From Campylobacter sp. (lineage in GTDB: Bacteria > Campylobacterota > Campylobacteria > Campylobacterales > Campylobacteraceae): 42,083 bases of DNA. Shown here one piece after another: positions 26,184 through 36,095 of this stretch (its first letter is position 1; the number at the start of each line of letters is the position of its first letter). The translations under genes were made by a program, and so were the position numbers. The DNA is taken from assembly GCA_030532465.1 (NCBI GenBank), contig JAUNLC010000003.1:10899-52981 (forward strand), in the 5' to 3' direction. The notes under the pieces were generated by a model, which worked only from the letters and a program-made list of their open reading frames with translations, did no database searches and was not told the origin of the DNA.

Positions 26184-26188
26184 TCAAT
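26168..26188. promoter_or_regulatory. HAIR-like HspR operator candidate
   Basis: CTTTAGT-N7-AATCAAT matches the HAIR consensus CTTGAGT-N7-ACTCAAG at 11 of 14 positions. It overlaps the -35 box of the cbpA-hspR promoter, the right place for autorepression. It lies about 70 bases upstream of the htrA -10 box, so an effect on htrA is less certain. Confidence 0.45.
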
Positions 26189-26256
26189 CTTACGGCAAAT
26201 CAAGAGTGTATTTTATCTAAAATAAAAGCATTAACTTTGCATTAAGCGGGTTATTT

Positions 26257-26262
26257 TATAAT
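26257..26262 (+). promoter_or_regulatory. -10 box (TATAAT) for htrA
   Basis: A perfect TATAAT 42 bases upstream of the chosen htrA ATG (26304). AAAGG at 26287-26291 serves as the ribosome-binding site. No -35 consensus is visible. Confidence 0.55.
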
Positions 26263-26303
26263 TTCATTTTAAAATTTTTACAATGAAAAGGACATGCTTA
26301 ATA

Positions 26304-27707
26304 ATGAAAAAGATATTAGCGGTATCATTGGCGGCGGCTTGTTCGGTTTTGGCATCGACCATAACATTTAATGAAGCGAAAGACGATGCCTTAAGGATAA
26401 ATCCTGAAGATAATAAAGGCGTGATTCTATCATATAATAGCTCAATCTCGGAGGCTAAAAAATCGGTAGTAAACATCTCTACGACAAAAACAACCGCGGC
26501 AAATAGCGGCATAGATCAGATGTTTAACGATCCGTTTTTTAGAGATTTTTTCGGCTTTAACTTTAGAATTCCGCAAGATAAACAAAAGAGCACCTCTTTG
26601 GGCTCGGGAGTCATCATCTCAAACGACGGCTATATAGTAACGAACAATCACGTTATAGAAGATAGTGACGAGATCATAGTAACCCTGCTTGAAGACGATA
26701 AAGAGTATAAGGCTAAGATTATCGGTACGGATCCAAAGACCGATTTGGCGATCATCAAAATAGATGCGAAAAATTTAAAAGCTATAACCATAGCCGACTC
26801 ATCCAAGATAATGGAGGGCGATATCGTATTTGCCATAGGCAATCCCTTTGGTGTCGGAGGAAGCATCACTCAAGGAATAATTTCAGGTCTTAATAAAGAC
26901 AACATCGGACTAAACCAATATGAAAACTTTATCCAAACTGACGCCTCTATCAACCCGGGCAACTCGGGCGGAGCCTTAGTAGATAGTAGAGGAGCTTTAG
27001 TCGGTATAAATTCCGCCATCTTATCTCGTAGCGGAGGAAATAACGGTATAGGCTTTGCTATCCCTTCAAATATGACGAAAGAGATAGCTAAAAAGCTGAT
27101 AGAGGACGGCAAGATAGAGCGCGGATATATAGGCGTTATGATAGCAAACCTTACTAACGAGCAAAAAGAAATTTACAAAAACAAAGAAGGAGCCTTGATA
27201 AGCAGCGTAGAAAAGGGTCTTCCTGCCGATATAGCCGGCTTAAAAAGAGGGGATTTGGTTATACAAATCGATGATAAAAAAATCAAAAACGCAAACGATC
27301 TTAAAAATGTTATAGGCTCGCTCGCTCCAGATAAAGAGATAGCCGTAACTTTTGAGCGCTCGGGCAAGGTTGATTCGGTTAAAATAAAGCTGGTAAATAT
27401 GCAGCAAGGAACAGACGTTAAAGGCGGTTCGGCTATAGACGGTTTAAGCACAACGGCAATCACCGATGATGTAAGATATAGATATAAAATTCCTCAAGAT
27501 ATAATAGGGGTATTGGTAACCGATGTTAAGGCTGATTCTAAGGCTGAAAAATTCGGCTTTGAAAAGGGCGATATCATTATACAAATAGGCGAAGAAAATA
27601 TCAAAAATATCGATGATTTTAATAAAGCTTTATCAAATTATAAGAACAAAAAGACTCTTGTTTGGGTTAACAGACAAGGCATTATCCAAGGTCTTGTGAT
27701 AAAATAA
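26304..27707 (+). CDS. htrA: Periplasmic serine protease/chaperone HtrA (DegP/DegQ family)
   Basis: A 467-residue exported protein with signal peptide MKKILAVSLAAACSVLAS. The trypsin-like domain carries His116 (TNNHV), Asp147 (KTDLAI) and Ser221 (NPGNSGGAL), followed by two PDZ domains (starting about residues 275 and 380). It degrades and refolds misfolded periplasmic proteins, and in C. jejuni it is also secreted and cleaves E-cadherin. ATG 26283 would add seven residues before the signal peptide and is less likely. A strong terminator follows. cprRS lies downstream, and CprR is reported to control htrA in C. jejuni. Confidence 0.95.
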   Translation: MKKILAVSLAAACSVLASTITFNEAKDDALRINPEDNKGVILSYNSSISEAKKSVVNISTTKTTAANSGIDQMFNDPFFRDFFGFNFRIPQDKQKSTSLGSGVIISNDGYIVTNNHVIEDSDEIIVTLLEDDKEYKAKIIGTDPKTDLAIIKIDAKNLKAITIADSSKIMEGDIVFAIGNPFGVGGSITQGIISGLNKDNIGLNQYENFIQTDASINPGNSGGALVDSRGALVGINSAILSRSGGNNGIGFAIPSNMTKEIAKKLIEDGKIERGYIGVMIANLTNEQKEIYKNKEGALISSVEKGLPADIAGLKRGDLVIQIDDKKIKNANDLKNVIGSLAPDKEIAVTFERSGKVDSVKIKLVNMQQGTDVKGGSAIDGLSTTAITDDVRYRYKIPQDIIGVLVTDVKADSKAEKFGFEKGDIIIQIGEENIKNIDDFNKALSNYKNKKTLVWVNRQGIIQGLVIK

Positions 27708-27712
27708 TCTTT

Positions 27713-27738
27713 AAAGGCGCGAAATTCTTGCGCCTTTT
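27713..27738 (+). terminator. intrinsic terminator of htrA
   Basis: AAAGGCGC (27713-27720) pairs perfectly with GCGCCTTT (27730-27737) around a 9-base loop, and the right arm runs into a T stretch. It begins five bases after the htrA stop. Confidence 0.85.
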
Positions 27739-27766
27739 ACTCTCTTTAAATTTATAAAACTTCTGT

Positions 27767-27772
27767 TATAAT
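27767..27772 (+). promoter_or_regulatory. -10 box (TATAAT) for cprRS
   Basis: TGTTATAAT lies 34 bases before the cprR ATG and after the htrA terminator. AGGAAG is at 27795-27800. The operon therefore seems to have its own promoter. Confidence 0.55.
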
Positions 27773-27805
27773 CGATTTCATTGAAAATAAGACTAGGAAG
27801 ATATT

Positions 27806-28483
27806 ATGATAGAAATTTTAATGATCGAAGATGATTTTGAACTAGCTGAAATTTTAACTGAATACCTTGAAAAACACGATATGAAGGTTACTACCGCAGA
27901 AGAGCCTTATATCGGACTTTCTACTTTAAATACCGGTAAATTTGACCTTGTTATCTTAGATCTTACTCTGCCCGGACTTGACGGACTTGAGGTTTGCAAA
28001 GAGATTCGCAAGCGCCATGATATACCTATCATCATCTCAAGCGCAAGACACGATATAACCGATAAGGTAAATGCCTTAGATAACGGTGCGGATGACTATC
28101 TGCCAAAACCTTACGATCCTCAAGAGCTACTAGCGCGCATAAAAAGCCACTTAAGACGCCAAAGCGTTAGCGCCATTCAAGAAAAGAAGCTTCAGCCAAA
28201 AGATCTTGTGCTAAACGATTTTGAGCACACCATATCTTTTAAAGGAGAGGATCTAAATTTAACTGCGGCGGAATACGACATCTTAAGGTATCTGATAAAA
28301 AAAGAGGGCGGAGCTATAACTCGCGAAGAGCTCATATATAATTGCAACAGCATAAACGAAGAGTCGTCAAACAAGAGTATCGACGTTATCATCGGTAGGA
28401 TTAGAGCCAAACTCGGAGAAAACCCAAAAGAGCCGATTTACATCCACGCTATTCGCGGTATAGGATATAAGCTGATTCAGTAA
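27806..28483 (+). CDS. cprR: Two-component response regulator CprR (OmpR family)
   Basis: A 225-residue regulator. The receiver domain has Asp9/Asp10, phosphoacceptor Asp52 (LVILDLTLPG) and the LPKPYDP lysine. A C-terminal winged helix follows, with the recognition-helix region SSNKSIDVIIGRIRAKLG and the terminal GIGYKLI. Its position between htrA and a histidine kinase matches CprRS of C. jejuni, which controls envelope, biofilm and stress traits. The name rests on that synteny, recalled from memory. Confidence 0.88.
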   Translation: MIEILMIEDDFELAEILTEYLEKHDMKVTTAEEPYIGLSTLNTGKFDLVILDLTLPGLDGLEVCKEIRKRHDIPIIISSARHDITDKVNALDNGADDYLPKPYDPQELLARIKSHLRRQSVSAIQEKKLQPKDLVLNDFEHTISFKGEDLNLTAAEYDILRYLIKKEGGAITREELIYNCNSINEESSNKSIDVIIGRIRAKLGENPKEPIYIHAIRGIGYKLIQ

Positions 28484-28495
28484 ATTTAGGCTCAA

Positions 28496-29776
28496 ATGAA
28501 GCGCTCATCCGTCTTTTATACCATAACTTTTATCTTTGTTTTAGCCCTTACTAGTATATTTTTGGCCTTTTTATGGCTTATGGACTATGATAAGCAAAAC
28601 TACACAAGAGAGTTGAACGCAAAATACTCGACAATTGCAAAAAATACGCTATTTTACATGAGCGGCATAATAAACGAAAAAGAATACAACAGACAGCTTG
28701 AAGGCATAAGTATGCCGGAGATTACGGATGAACAAACTAAGGAAGAAATTTTAAAAAACGCTATGGTGTTAGAAGAAATTTCAGCCGATATAGGCTCAAG
28801 CGCCATAATGCTACACAACAAACATCACTATCTTAAGGTGCAGCATATAGATAAAATTTTGCTCTTAAAGGATAGCGATTATCAACCCTACAGGTATGAT
28901 ATCATCAAGATCATCTTTTCTTTGGTAGCGCTTATCTTGCTGGCGGCTTATATATTTGTTATTAGGAAGTTAAAACCTCTTAGAAAGCTAAAACGACAAA
29001 TCGATATATTCGCTAAGGGCGAGATAGACAAGGTAAAAAACGTAAGTAGCGGAAATGATGAAATTTCAGAAGTTGCAGAGGCGTTTTACGATGCCGTTTC
29101 TCAGATCAAAAGCTTAAACAACTCGCGCAAGCTGTTTTTGCGAAATATTATGCATGAGCTAAAAACACCTATCACAAAGGGTCGCATAACTGCCGAGATG
29201 ATACAAAAAGATAAAAACCAAGAGCGGCTCGTGTCGGTATTTCAAAAGCTTGAGAGCCTTATCAATGAATTTGCGGCAGTTGAGCAAGTGACTTCAAATA
29301 TCTCGCTAAACAATACCAAAATTTGCCTGATAGACGATGTGATAGATGAAGCCATAGATATCGCCATAGTTGAAAGAAGCGCCGTTACTATTAATAAACT
29401 TAATGACTTTAGCGTAAATATAGACTTTAAACTATTTGCTATAGCTATTAAAAATATGATAGATAATGCCCTTAAATATTCGCCCGATAAGCATGTAAAT
29501 ATAACCATAAGCGACAAAAAGATCAAATTTGTAAACAAGGGCGAGCGGCTCAAGCAAGAGCTTGCTCACTATATAGAGCCCTTTACAAAGGGAGATAACG
29601 CTCAAAAAAGCTTCGGGCTGGGGCTTTATATAGTGGATAATATAATAAGGGCTCACAAGCTAAATTTGGCTTATGAGTATAAAAACGGATTAAATATATT
29701 TAGCTTTGAAAATTTAGAAAATATCTTGGTCGCTCAAATAGATTCAGATGAGATTAAAAACTCTGAAATAGCTTAA
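28496..29776 (+). CDS. cprS: Two-component sensor histidine kinase CprS
   Basis: A 426-residue kinase with two membrane helices (about residues 7-28 and 136-156) flanking a periplasmic sensor of about 105 residues. A HAMP-like region follows. The H box has His220 (IMHELKTPITKGR), the N box is IKNMIDNALKYSP, and the G box is GLGLYIVDNII. It starts 12 bases after cprR. The ligand is unknown. The convergent LolC-like gene ends two bases beyond its stop. Confidence 0.88.
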   Translation: MKRSSVFYTITFIFVLALTSIFLAFLWLMDYDKQNYTRELNAKYSTIAKNTLFYMSGIINEKEYNRQLEGISMPEITDEQTKEEILKNAMVLEEISADIGSSAIMLHNKHHYLKVQHIDKILLLKDSDYQPYRYDIIKIIFSLVALILLAAYIFVIRKLKPLRKLKRQIDIFAKGEIDKVKNVSSGNDEISEVAEAFYDAVSQIKSLNNSRKLFLRNIMHELKTPITKGRITAEMIQKDKNQERLVSVFQKLESLINEFAAVEQVTSNISLNNTKICLIDDVIDEAIDIAIVERSAVTINKLNDFSVNIDFKLFAIAIKNMIDNALKYSPDKHVNITISDKKIKFVNKGERLKQELAHYIEPFTKGDNAQKSFGLGLYIVDNIIRAHKLNLAYEYKNGLNIFSFENLENILVAQIDSDEIKNSEIA

Positions 29777-29778
29777 AT

Positions 29779-30975
29779 TTACTCATTTCTAAGCGTATCA
29801 AGGACATTTATCTCAGCCGCTTTTTTAGCAGGATAATATGATGAAAAAGCCACTATAAATATAGCTCCAACCACTATCAAAGCAAAATCAACCATAGAAA
29901 GCTCCATCGGCAGTTTGCTATCTCCGTAAACGTCTGCGGGTAAATTTATGATATCAAAGCTTCCAAGTAGCCATACTCCCAAAAGTCCGAGTATCACGCC
30001 AAATATTATACCGCCGCCGCCTATTGTTACGCCAAGCGCGAAAAAGCTCTTTTTGATCTCATTCTTGCTTGCTCCAAGCGATAGCAAAAGAGCGATCTCT
30101 TGGCGGCGATTCATCACGGTCATCAAAAGAGAGCTTACGATATTGAGCGAGGCTACAAGGATGATAAGCATAAGAACGATAAAAAGAGCTCTTTTTTCAA
30201 GAGCAAGAGCTGAGAAGAAGTTGCCGTTTTGCTGCCACCAGCCGATAGCCTTCATCGAAAAAGCAAGCTCTTTTGAGATGTTTTCTATATCTGCAAAAGG
30301 CTTATCGGAATACACATGAATTCCGTCATATCTTCCGTCTTCATAGTCTAAAATTTTACGCAAAGCCTCAACCGAGGTGTAAAGATAGCTCTTGTCGTAA
30401 GCTACAAGACCAGAATTAAAGCTTGCGTTTACGTCAAATCTCTTCATTTTAGGTATCAGTGCAAAGCCGCTTGGGTCATTTTTGGTAAAGATGAGAGTTA
30501 GCTTATCCGCTCCGCTTAGCATAAATTCGCTCTTTATACCGCTTCCTACAAGCAGTTCATACCCCTTAAGCTCCTTTACACCAAGAGCCTCTTTAACCAC
30601 AGAGTTTATCTCTTTTTCTAAATTTGAATTTACACCAAATAAGATTCCGCCTTCAAAGCTTCCCGTGCTTTTTATGATAACTTGCGTCATGATATAAGGG
30701 CTAAATTTAAGGTGTGGAAATTTAGCCTGAAGGTCTTTTACATTTTCTTCATCTATACTTCCGCGAGCATGAGAAATGATAGTTATAGGATAGTTCATCG
30801 TAAAAAGTTTGCGCTCAAATTCCTTATCAAATCCGTTCATCAAAGCCATGGCGACTATAAGCACCATTAGCCCCACGCTAACGCCAAGAAAGGCTAGTAT
30901 GGCAGAAAGCGCGATAAAAGGCTGGCTCTTATCAAAGCGAAGGTATTTAAACAGCAGATATTTTACGATACTCAT
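29779..30975 (-). CDS. ABC transporter permease, LolC/LolE (FtsX-like) family
   Basis: A 398-residue membrane protein: an N-terminal helix (about residues 22-45), a periplasmic MacB/LolC-type domain of about 220 residues, and three C-terminal helices in an FtsX domain (VLMLIILVASLNIVSSLLM, then MNRRQEIALLLSLGAS). That topology matches the inner-membrane Lol complex, which extracts lipoproteins and hands them to LolA, and a lolA gene is close by. Its ATG directly follows the secA stop. Whether it acts as LolC, LolE or a merged LolF type cannot be decided. No lolD ATPase is in the window. Confidence 0.85.
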   Translation of the reverse strand: MSIVKYLLFKYLRFDKSQPFIALSAILAFLGVSVGLMVLIVAMALMNGFDKEFERKLFTMNYPITIISHARGSIDEENVKDLQAKFPHLKFSPYIMTQVIIKSTGSFEGGILFGVNSNLEKEINSVVKEALGVKELKGYELLVGSGIKSEFMLSGADKLTLIFTKNDPSGFALIPKMKRFDVNASFNSGLVAYDKSYLYTSVEALRKILDYEDGRYDGIHVYSDKPFADIENISKELAFSMKAIGWWQQNGNFFSALALEKRALFIVLMLIILVASLNIVSSLLMTVMNRRQEIALLLSLGASKNEIKKSFFALGVTIGGGGIIFGVILGLLGVWLLGSFDIINLPADVYGDSKLPMELSMVDFALIVVGAIFIVAFSSYYPAKKAAEINVLDTLRNE

Positions 30976-33576
30976 TTATGCAAAAAGCCCTTTTTTAGGA
31001 CCGCTTTTACCGCAGCACTCTTTGTATTTCTTGCCGCTTCCGCACGGGCAAGGCTCGTTGCGAGGTATCTTTTTGGCTCTTACTTCGCTATTTTTAGCCT
31101 CTTGCTGCTCGTTTGAGTATCTAAGTTGCGCATTTTGCTCCTCTTGCATAGCTTTTAGCGCTTGCTGCTCGGCCTCAACTTCTTGCGCGCTTTTTAGTCT
31201 AACCGCATTTAAAATTTTAATGCCTTCAAATTTGATGCGAGATACAAGCTCCATAAAGAGGTTAAAGCTCTCTTTTTTATACTCGGTTAGCGGATCTTTT
31301 TGGTTATAGCCGCGAAGTCCGATACCTGTTTTTAAGATATCCATTTGATACAAATGCTCTCTCCACGCGGTATCAACCACTTGCAGGCAAAGTACTTTTT
31401 CAAGATATTTTCTTTGCGACTCTTCAAGCACGCTCATCTTTTCGTCGTATTGCGCTTCAAATTTATCGGTTATGATTTGGGCTAAATCGTTATAATCAAG
31501 CTCTTTTAGCTCGCTTTCATCAACTACAAGTCCGTTTTCCGCAAGCAGTGAATTTAGCTTATCTATGTTAAATTCGCTCTTTAGTCCGCCTGCAAAAATT
31601 TCAGCCTGATCAAGAAGGTTTATTACAAATTCGCCTCTGTTTTGCTTGATTTTTTCGCTTATATCAAATTCCGGATCAAGAAGTTCGTTTCTAAATTTAT
31701 AAACCGTCTTTCTTTGTTCGTTAGCGACGTCATCGTATTCAAGGATATGTTTTCTAGCTTCAAAATGCAGATTTTCAACCTTCTTTTGAGCGTTTTCAAC
31801 AGCCCTTGTAACCATCTTAGAATCAATGCTTTCGCCTTCCTCGATACCCAGCCTATCCATTATATTTTTTATCCTGTCGCTTCCGAAAATTCTAAGCAAG
31901 TTATCCTCTAAACTTAGATAAAAGCGACTCACTCCCGGATCTCCTTGACGACCCGAACGTCCTCTTAGCTGGTTATCTATACGTCTACTTTCATGTCTTT
32001 CCGTGCCTATGATATAAAGTCCTCCAAGGGCTCTAACTTCATCGTTTATGCGGATATCGACACCCCGACCGGCCATGTTGGTAGCTATGGTAACCGCCCC
32101 TTTAGCGCCCGCTTCGGCGATGATTTGCGCCTCTTTCTCGTGATTTTTAGCGTTTAGCACCGAGTGAGGGATCTTCTCTTTTACAAGCATATTGTGAAGC
32201 AGTTCGCTTCGCTCGATCGAAGCCGTTCCTACAAGCACGGGCTGACCCTTATCGTGAGCCTTTTTTATCTCTTTTATAACCGCTTTAAATTTCTCGTCCT
32301 GAGTTTTATAAATAAGATCGTTATGATCTATTCTTATTACGGGCACGTTTGTAGGTATGGAGATAACGTCGAGTTTATAAATTTGAGCAAATTCCGTAGC
32401 TTCGGTTTGCGCAGTTCCCGTCATGCCCGAAAGTTTGCTATAAAGCCTAAAGTAGTTTTGGAAGGTTATATCGGCTAATGTTTGACTCTCTTCTTGAATT
32501 TTAACCCCTTCTTTAGCCTCAAGCGCTTGATGAAGGCCTTCGCTAAAGCGCCTTCCTTCGCTAAGTCGCCCCGTAAATTCATCGACTATCACGACCTCGC
32601 CATCACGCACAACGTAGTGAACGTCTCTTTCAAAGAGATTGTGAGCTTTAAGAGCTTGATCAAGATGGTGGCTTAAGATGGCGTTTTCAAGGTTGTATAA
32701 ATTTTCTACGCCAAATAGCTTTTCGGCCTTTGCTATACCGTCCTCGGTTATCATTATGGTGCGATTTTTCTCATCCACTATAAAATCCCCCGTCGGCTTT
32801 TCTTGCGGAGTTTCAGGCGCAACTCCTCTGGTTAGAGCCTTTGCGACCTCGTTTGCCTTGATATATCCGTCAAGAGTGCGGTTTGTAGGTCCTGAGATGA
32901 TAAGCGGAGTTCTAGCCTCATCGATCAAAATGCTATCGACCTCATCGACGATCACGAAGTTATGCTCGCGCTGAACCTTATCTTTAAACTCCATTTTCAT
33001 ATTATCACGCAGATAGTCAAAGCCAAATTCGTTGTTTGTGCCGTAGGTTATATCGGAATTATAAGCGGTTTTTCTTGCTTCGTCATCATACTGACCTGAA
33101 AGCACTACGCCTACGCTAAGACCTAAAAAGTTATAAATTTCTCCCATCTGAGTCGCGTCACGCTTTGCAAGATAGTCGTTTACCGTTACTACGTGCACGC
33201 CTTTGCCGCTCATAGCATTTAAAACTACGGGTAAAGTCGCAACCAAAGTCTTTCCTTCGCCCGTTTTCATCTCGGCTATTTTGCCCTCGTGAAGTACCAT
33301 ACCGCCGATGAGCTGCACGTCGAAATGGCGCATATTAAGCACTCTTTTGCCGACCTCTCTAACGATAGCAAATACATCGTTTAGCACGTCATCCATGCTC
33401 TTTGAGCCGCTTTTTATAGCCTCTCTTAGCTCGTTAAAGCTGGATTTTAGCTCATCGTCGTTCATAGCTTGATATCTATTTTCAAGCGCATTTATATCTT
33501 TTACTCTTTTTGCGTATCTCTTGACCTCTCGATCGTTTTTTGTTCCGAAGATTTTTTGCATAATGCTACTTATCAT
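30976..33576 (-). CDS. secA: Protein translocase ATPase SecA
   Basis: An 866-residue motor ATPase of the Sec pathway. It has Walker A in [16 protein letters not shown], the DEVDSIL box, the preprotein cross-linking domain, the [17 protein letters not shown] motifs of the second nucleotide-binding fold, and a C-terminal zinc-binding tail ([13 protein letters not shown]). AAGAAGG precedes the ATG at 33576. ATG 33561 is an alternative. The stop is immediately followed by the LolC/E-like ATG, so the two are cotranscribed. lolA is divergent upstream. Confidence 0.97.
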   Translation of the reverse strand: MISSIMQKIFGTKNDREVKRYAKRVKDINALENRYQAMNDDELKSSFNELREAIKSGSKSMDDVLNDVFAIVREVGKRVLNMRHFDVQLIGGMVLHEGKIAEMKTGEGKTLVATLPVVLNAMSGKGVHVVTVNDYLAKRDATQMGEIYNFLGLSVGVVLSGQYDDEARKTAYNSDITYGTNNEFGFDYLRDNMKMEFKDKVQREHNFVIVDEVDSILIDEARTPLIISGPTNRTLDGYIKANEVAKALTRGVAPETPQEKPTGDFIVDEKNRTIMITEDGIAKAEKLFGVENLYNLENAILSHHLDQALKAHNLFERDVHYVVRDGEVVIVDEFTGRLSEGRRFSEGLHQALEAKEGVKIQEESQTLADITFQNYFRLYSKLSGMTGTAQTEATEFAQIYKLDVISIPTNVPVIRIDHNDLIYKTQDEKFKAVIKEIKKAHDKGQPVLVGTASIERSELLHNMLVKEKIPHSVLNAKNHEKEAQIIAEAGAKGAVTIATNMAGRGVDIRINDEVRALGGLYIIGTERHESRRIDNQLRGRSGRQGDPGVSRFYLSLEDNLLRIFGSDRIKNIMDRLGIEEGESIDSKMVTRAVENAQKKVENLHFEARKHILEYDDVANEQRKTVYKFRNELLDPEFDISEKIKQNRGEFVINLLDQAEIFAGGLKSEFNIDKLNSLLAENGLVVDESELKELDYNDLAQIITDKFEAQYDEKMSVLEESQRKYLEKVLCLQVVDTAWREHLYQMDILKTGIGLRGYNQKDPLTEYKKESFNLFMELVSRIKFEGIKILNAVRLKSAQEVEAEQQALKAMQEEQNAQLRYSNEQQEAKNSEVRAKKIPRNEPCPCGSGKKYKECCGKSGPKKGLFA

Positions 33577-33668
33577 CTATCCGCCTTCTTAAGTTATTTA
33601 TAAAGCTAAGATTTTACCATTTGTTTAATTAAACTTAGCTACAATTGCCGCCAAAAAAGGAAAAAATA

Positions 33669-34181
33669 ATGAAGAAAATATCGGCTATTTTATTATTTTG
33701 CACGGCTGTTTTTGCAAATTCTTTAAGTTTTAAAACCCTTGAAAGCGACTTTATCCAAACTATCACAAGTAATGATACAAATATAGATTATTACGGCAAA
33801 TTTTACGCAAGAGAGGACAATAAAGCGCTTTGGATATACGATAAGCCCACTCCTAAAAAAATTTATTTTGATAAAAACCGAGTAGTGGTTATCGAAGACG
33901 AGCTAGAACAAGCCATCATATCTCGCCTTGAAAATACTCCGAATTTAGCTAGCATACTTAAGAAAGCTACCAGAATAAAAGATGATCTGTATAAGACGAA
34001 ATTTGATGATGTAGAGTATTTTATAGCGATTAAAAACGATCTACCTACGAGAATCGACTATCAAGATAAGCTTGGCAATAAGATAAAAATTTTATTTGAA
34101 AACGCTAAAAAAGACGAAGCGATAAGCGAGGAGATACTAACTCCCGTCATCCCTTCGTTTTATGATGTGATAAACCAATAA
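33669..34181 (+). CDS. lolA: Outer-membrane lipoprotein carrier protein LolA
   Basis: A 170-residue periplasmic protein with signal peptide MKKISAILLFCTAVFA. The mature part reads LSFKTLESDFIQTIT..., then a YYGKFYARED strand and WIYDKPTPKKIYFD, the LolA beta-barrel pattern. It carries lipoproteins across the periplasm. ATG 33669 is chosen for the signal peptide and AAAAAGG site, although TTG 33645 is in frame. A TACAAT box at 33640-33645 probably drives it. It is divergent from secA. Confidence 0.9.
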   Translation: MKKISAILLFCTAVFANSLSFKTLESDFIQTITSNDTNIDYYGKFYAREDNKALWIYDKPTPKKIYFDKNRVVVIEDELEQAIISRLENTPNLASILKKATRIKDDLYKTKFDDVEYFIAIKNDLPTRIDYQDKLGNKIKILFENAKKDEAISEEILTPVIPSFYDVINQ

Positions 34182-34189
34182 ATTTGAAC

Positions 34190-34215
34190 TTTGGCGGGCA
34201 AATTTACTCGCCAAA
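34190..34215. terminator. bidirectional terminator candidate between lolA and the convergent exported-protein gene
   Basis: TTTGGCG at 34190-34196 pairs with CGCCAAA at 34209-34215 around a 12-base loop. The right arm lies in the last codons of the minus-strand gene. A run of T is absent on the plus side. Confidence 0.45.
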
Positions 34216-34725
34216 ATCCTTTCCGAAATCCTTAATCGAGTTTAGATCAAGGGGCTTAAGCTCGATCTTTCCTCCTTTTTGTATGATGATATCGTCATCT
34301 TCGTTTTGAGATTTCTCTTTTTTAGATCTGCTTTTTAGCTCGCTTTTCTTTTGATCTTTAAGAAGGTCTAGCAGCTCTTCAAGCTTTGGTTCGCGAACTA
34401 TTTTAAGAGAGATGATAAGCACCTCGTCGATATCTACGGAGTGCTTTTTGGAAGTGTATTTTGCAAAGGTCTCTTTAAATTTCTCTTTGCCCCTTGAGGT
34501 AAGCAGATCCTCTACGTAAAAGCTTCCGATAACAACGTTTAATCCGTCAAGTATATAAGCTTCGTTATCTTGGACGTCTCTGCCTGAAATCAGCAAGCTA
34601 ACGCTAACTTTTTTTATGGAATTTTGCGCGTCCCTAGAGTAAAGATCGGTTTCAAAGTCTCTTATATCAAGGCTCTCGCCAAATCCCAATACCGCTAACA
34701 TAACCGCTACAAAAATTTTTCTCAC
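34204..34725 (-). CDS. Exported protein of unknown function, weakly FliL-like
   Basis: A 173-residue protein with a signal peptide (MRKIFVAVMLAVLGFGES). Residues 20-120 look like one alpha/beta domain with KKVSVSLLISGRDVQD and HSVDIDEVLIISLKIVRE, the latter recalling the end of FliL-type domains. A Lys/Ser/Glu-rich stretch and an acidic tail follow. I do not assign a family. Its ATG overlaps the helicase stop by 4 bases (ATGA), although the two products would act in different compartments. Confidence 0.65.
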   Translation of the reverse strand: MRKIFVAVMLAVLGFGESLDIRDFETDLYSRDAQNSIKKVSVSLLISGRDVQDNEAYILDGLNVVIGSFYVEDLLTSRGKEKFKETFAKYTSKKHSVDIDEVLIISLKIVREPKLEELLDLLKDQKKSELKSRSKKEKSQNEDDDIIIQKGGKIELKPLDLNSIKDFGKDFGE

Positions 34726-36044
34726 TGCTCCTCCTTGATATTTTCAAAAACACTCTCTTTGTAAAATTTATCGACCTCTTCATCTATCTTTACGACACTT
34801 TTTAGATAGTCTCTAAAATTTTGACTTCGGTTATAAACGAGCTTTAAATTTCTTGGATCTATCGCGCGAGAAAGCGCTACGTAAAGCTGTCCGTTTGCAA
34901 AGATATGGTTTAGGTCGCATACTAAATTATCTATACTCATGCCTTGAGACTTATGGATAGTCAGCGCATAAGCAAGCTTAAATGGAAACTGCATAAATGA
35001 GGCTCGCACGTTTTGTTCGATATTTTCATCTATCAACACAAATTCGCTAAGCTCGAAGCGATTTGGCTCAACTTCGATGATATCGCCGTTTGCTTTTTGC
35101 ACCATAACGCTTTTTATAGCCCCGTCCTCTTTTAAAATTTGCATTATCTCTCCGCGCTCGCCGTTATAGTATTCGCCCCATTTGTTTGTAACAAATATAA
35201 TCTTAGCCCCGATTTTCATATGCATGATCTCAGGCACGGCAAGGCTGTTTATCCAGCCTTCAAGACTCTTTTCGTGCAAATTTTCATCGTAAATTTCAAC
35301 TAAAGCCTCGCTTATCTCAAGTTTGGTCTCAAGGCTTTCAAGCATTTGAGCATTTAGTCTATCGGCTTCGTAATTTCTTCCAAAAAGCACGCTCGTCTCG
35401 CTTGAAATTTCAGCGTTTTGCACGCATAAATTTTCTATATAGCCTACCACCTCATCAGTAAGCACACCCACTCTAAGACTTGATAAAATTTCGTAAAATT
35501 TCAGATCCTTTGTGCGCTTTGACACGACTAACTCTATATTTTTAAGCTCAAATTCACTCCAAGCATGCGAGGTAAATGCATATAGAAATTTAAATAAAGA
35601 GTTTTCACTCATCTCTCTTTTAAGCACCGGAGGAAGCTGGTAAAAATCACCCACAAGCATGATTCGACCGACAAATTTTGAATTTGAAAGTCTATGATTT
35701 ATCATCTCCATCAAATTTGCGCTAACCATCGAAATTTCATCTATCACCAGCAGATCGCAGCTATCAAGCATGGCTTTAACCTTGCTAAGCTTTGATCTTT
35801 GCTTTCTATCAAGCCCTTTTAGCTCCTCTAAATTCGAGCAAATTCCAAACTTAAAAAAGCTATGGATGCTAACTCCGCCAACGCTAACAGCGCTTATGCC
35901 GGTGCTTCCTAGAACTATTACGTTTTTAAGCTCGCTTCTATAGTGCTTTATGATAGCCGTTGTTAAATAGCTCTTACCGACTCCGCCTCTACCAGTTAGG
36001 AAAATGTTAGAGCTACGCAAAATGTCTAAAATTTGATTTAACAA
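34722..36044 (-). CDS. Pif1/RecD-like superfamily 1B helicase
   Basis: A 440-residue cytoplasmic ATPase. It has Walker A (TGRGGVGKSYLTT, about residues 17-29), Walker B DEISM, motif III GDFYQLPPV, and the C-terminal AYALTIHKSQGMS and YVALSRA motifs of Pif1/RecD helicases. A 5'-3' DNA helicase role is inferred from the family. The start is TTG at 36044, with AGGAAAATTT upstream. It is divergent from the peptidoglycan hydrolase gene. Confidence 0.88.
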   Translation of the reverse strand: MLNQILDILRSSNIFLTGRGGVGKSYLTTAIIKHYRSELKNVIVLGSTGISAVSVGGVSIHSFFKFGICSNLEELKGLDRKQRSKLSKVKAMLDSCDLLVIDEISMVSANLMEMINHRLSNSKFVGRIMLVGDFYQLPPVLKREMSENSLFKFLYAFTSHAWSEFELKNIELVVSKRTKDLKFYEILSSLRVGVLTDEVVGYIENLCVQNAEISSETSVLFGRNYEADRLNAQMLESLETKLEISEALVEIYDENLHEKSLEGWINSLAVPEIMHMKIGAKIIFVTNKWGEYYNGERGEIMQILKEDGAIKSVMVQKANGDIIEVEPNRFELSEFVLIDENIEQNVRASFMQFPFKLAYALTIHKSQGMSIDNLVCDLNHIFANGQLYVALSRAIDPRNLKLVYNRSQNFRDYLKSVVKIDEEVDKFYKESVFENIKEEQ

Positions 36045-36069
36045 AAATTTTCCTGTTTTTTTGTAAAAT

Positions 36070-36075
36070 TATAAC
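36070..36075 (+). promoter_or_regulatory. possible -10 box (TATAAC) for the NlpC/P60-M15 lipoprotein gene
   Basis: TATAAC lies 21 bases upstream of the TTG start, with AGAGGAGA at 36082-36089 as ribosome-binding site. The leader would be very short. Confidence 0.35.
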
Positions 36076-36095
36076 CTAAAACAGAGGAGATAAAT

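Noticed and set aside
30809-31309. 166-codon plus-strand open frame across the secA/permease junction
   Set aside because: It is antisense to strongly conserved secA and the permease, and its product has no family features.
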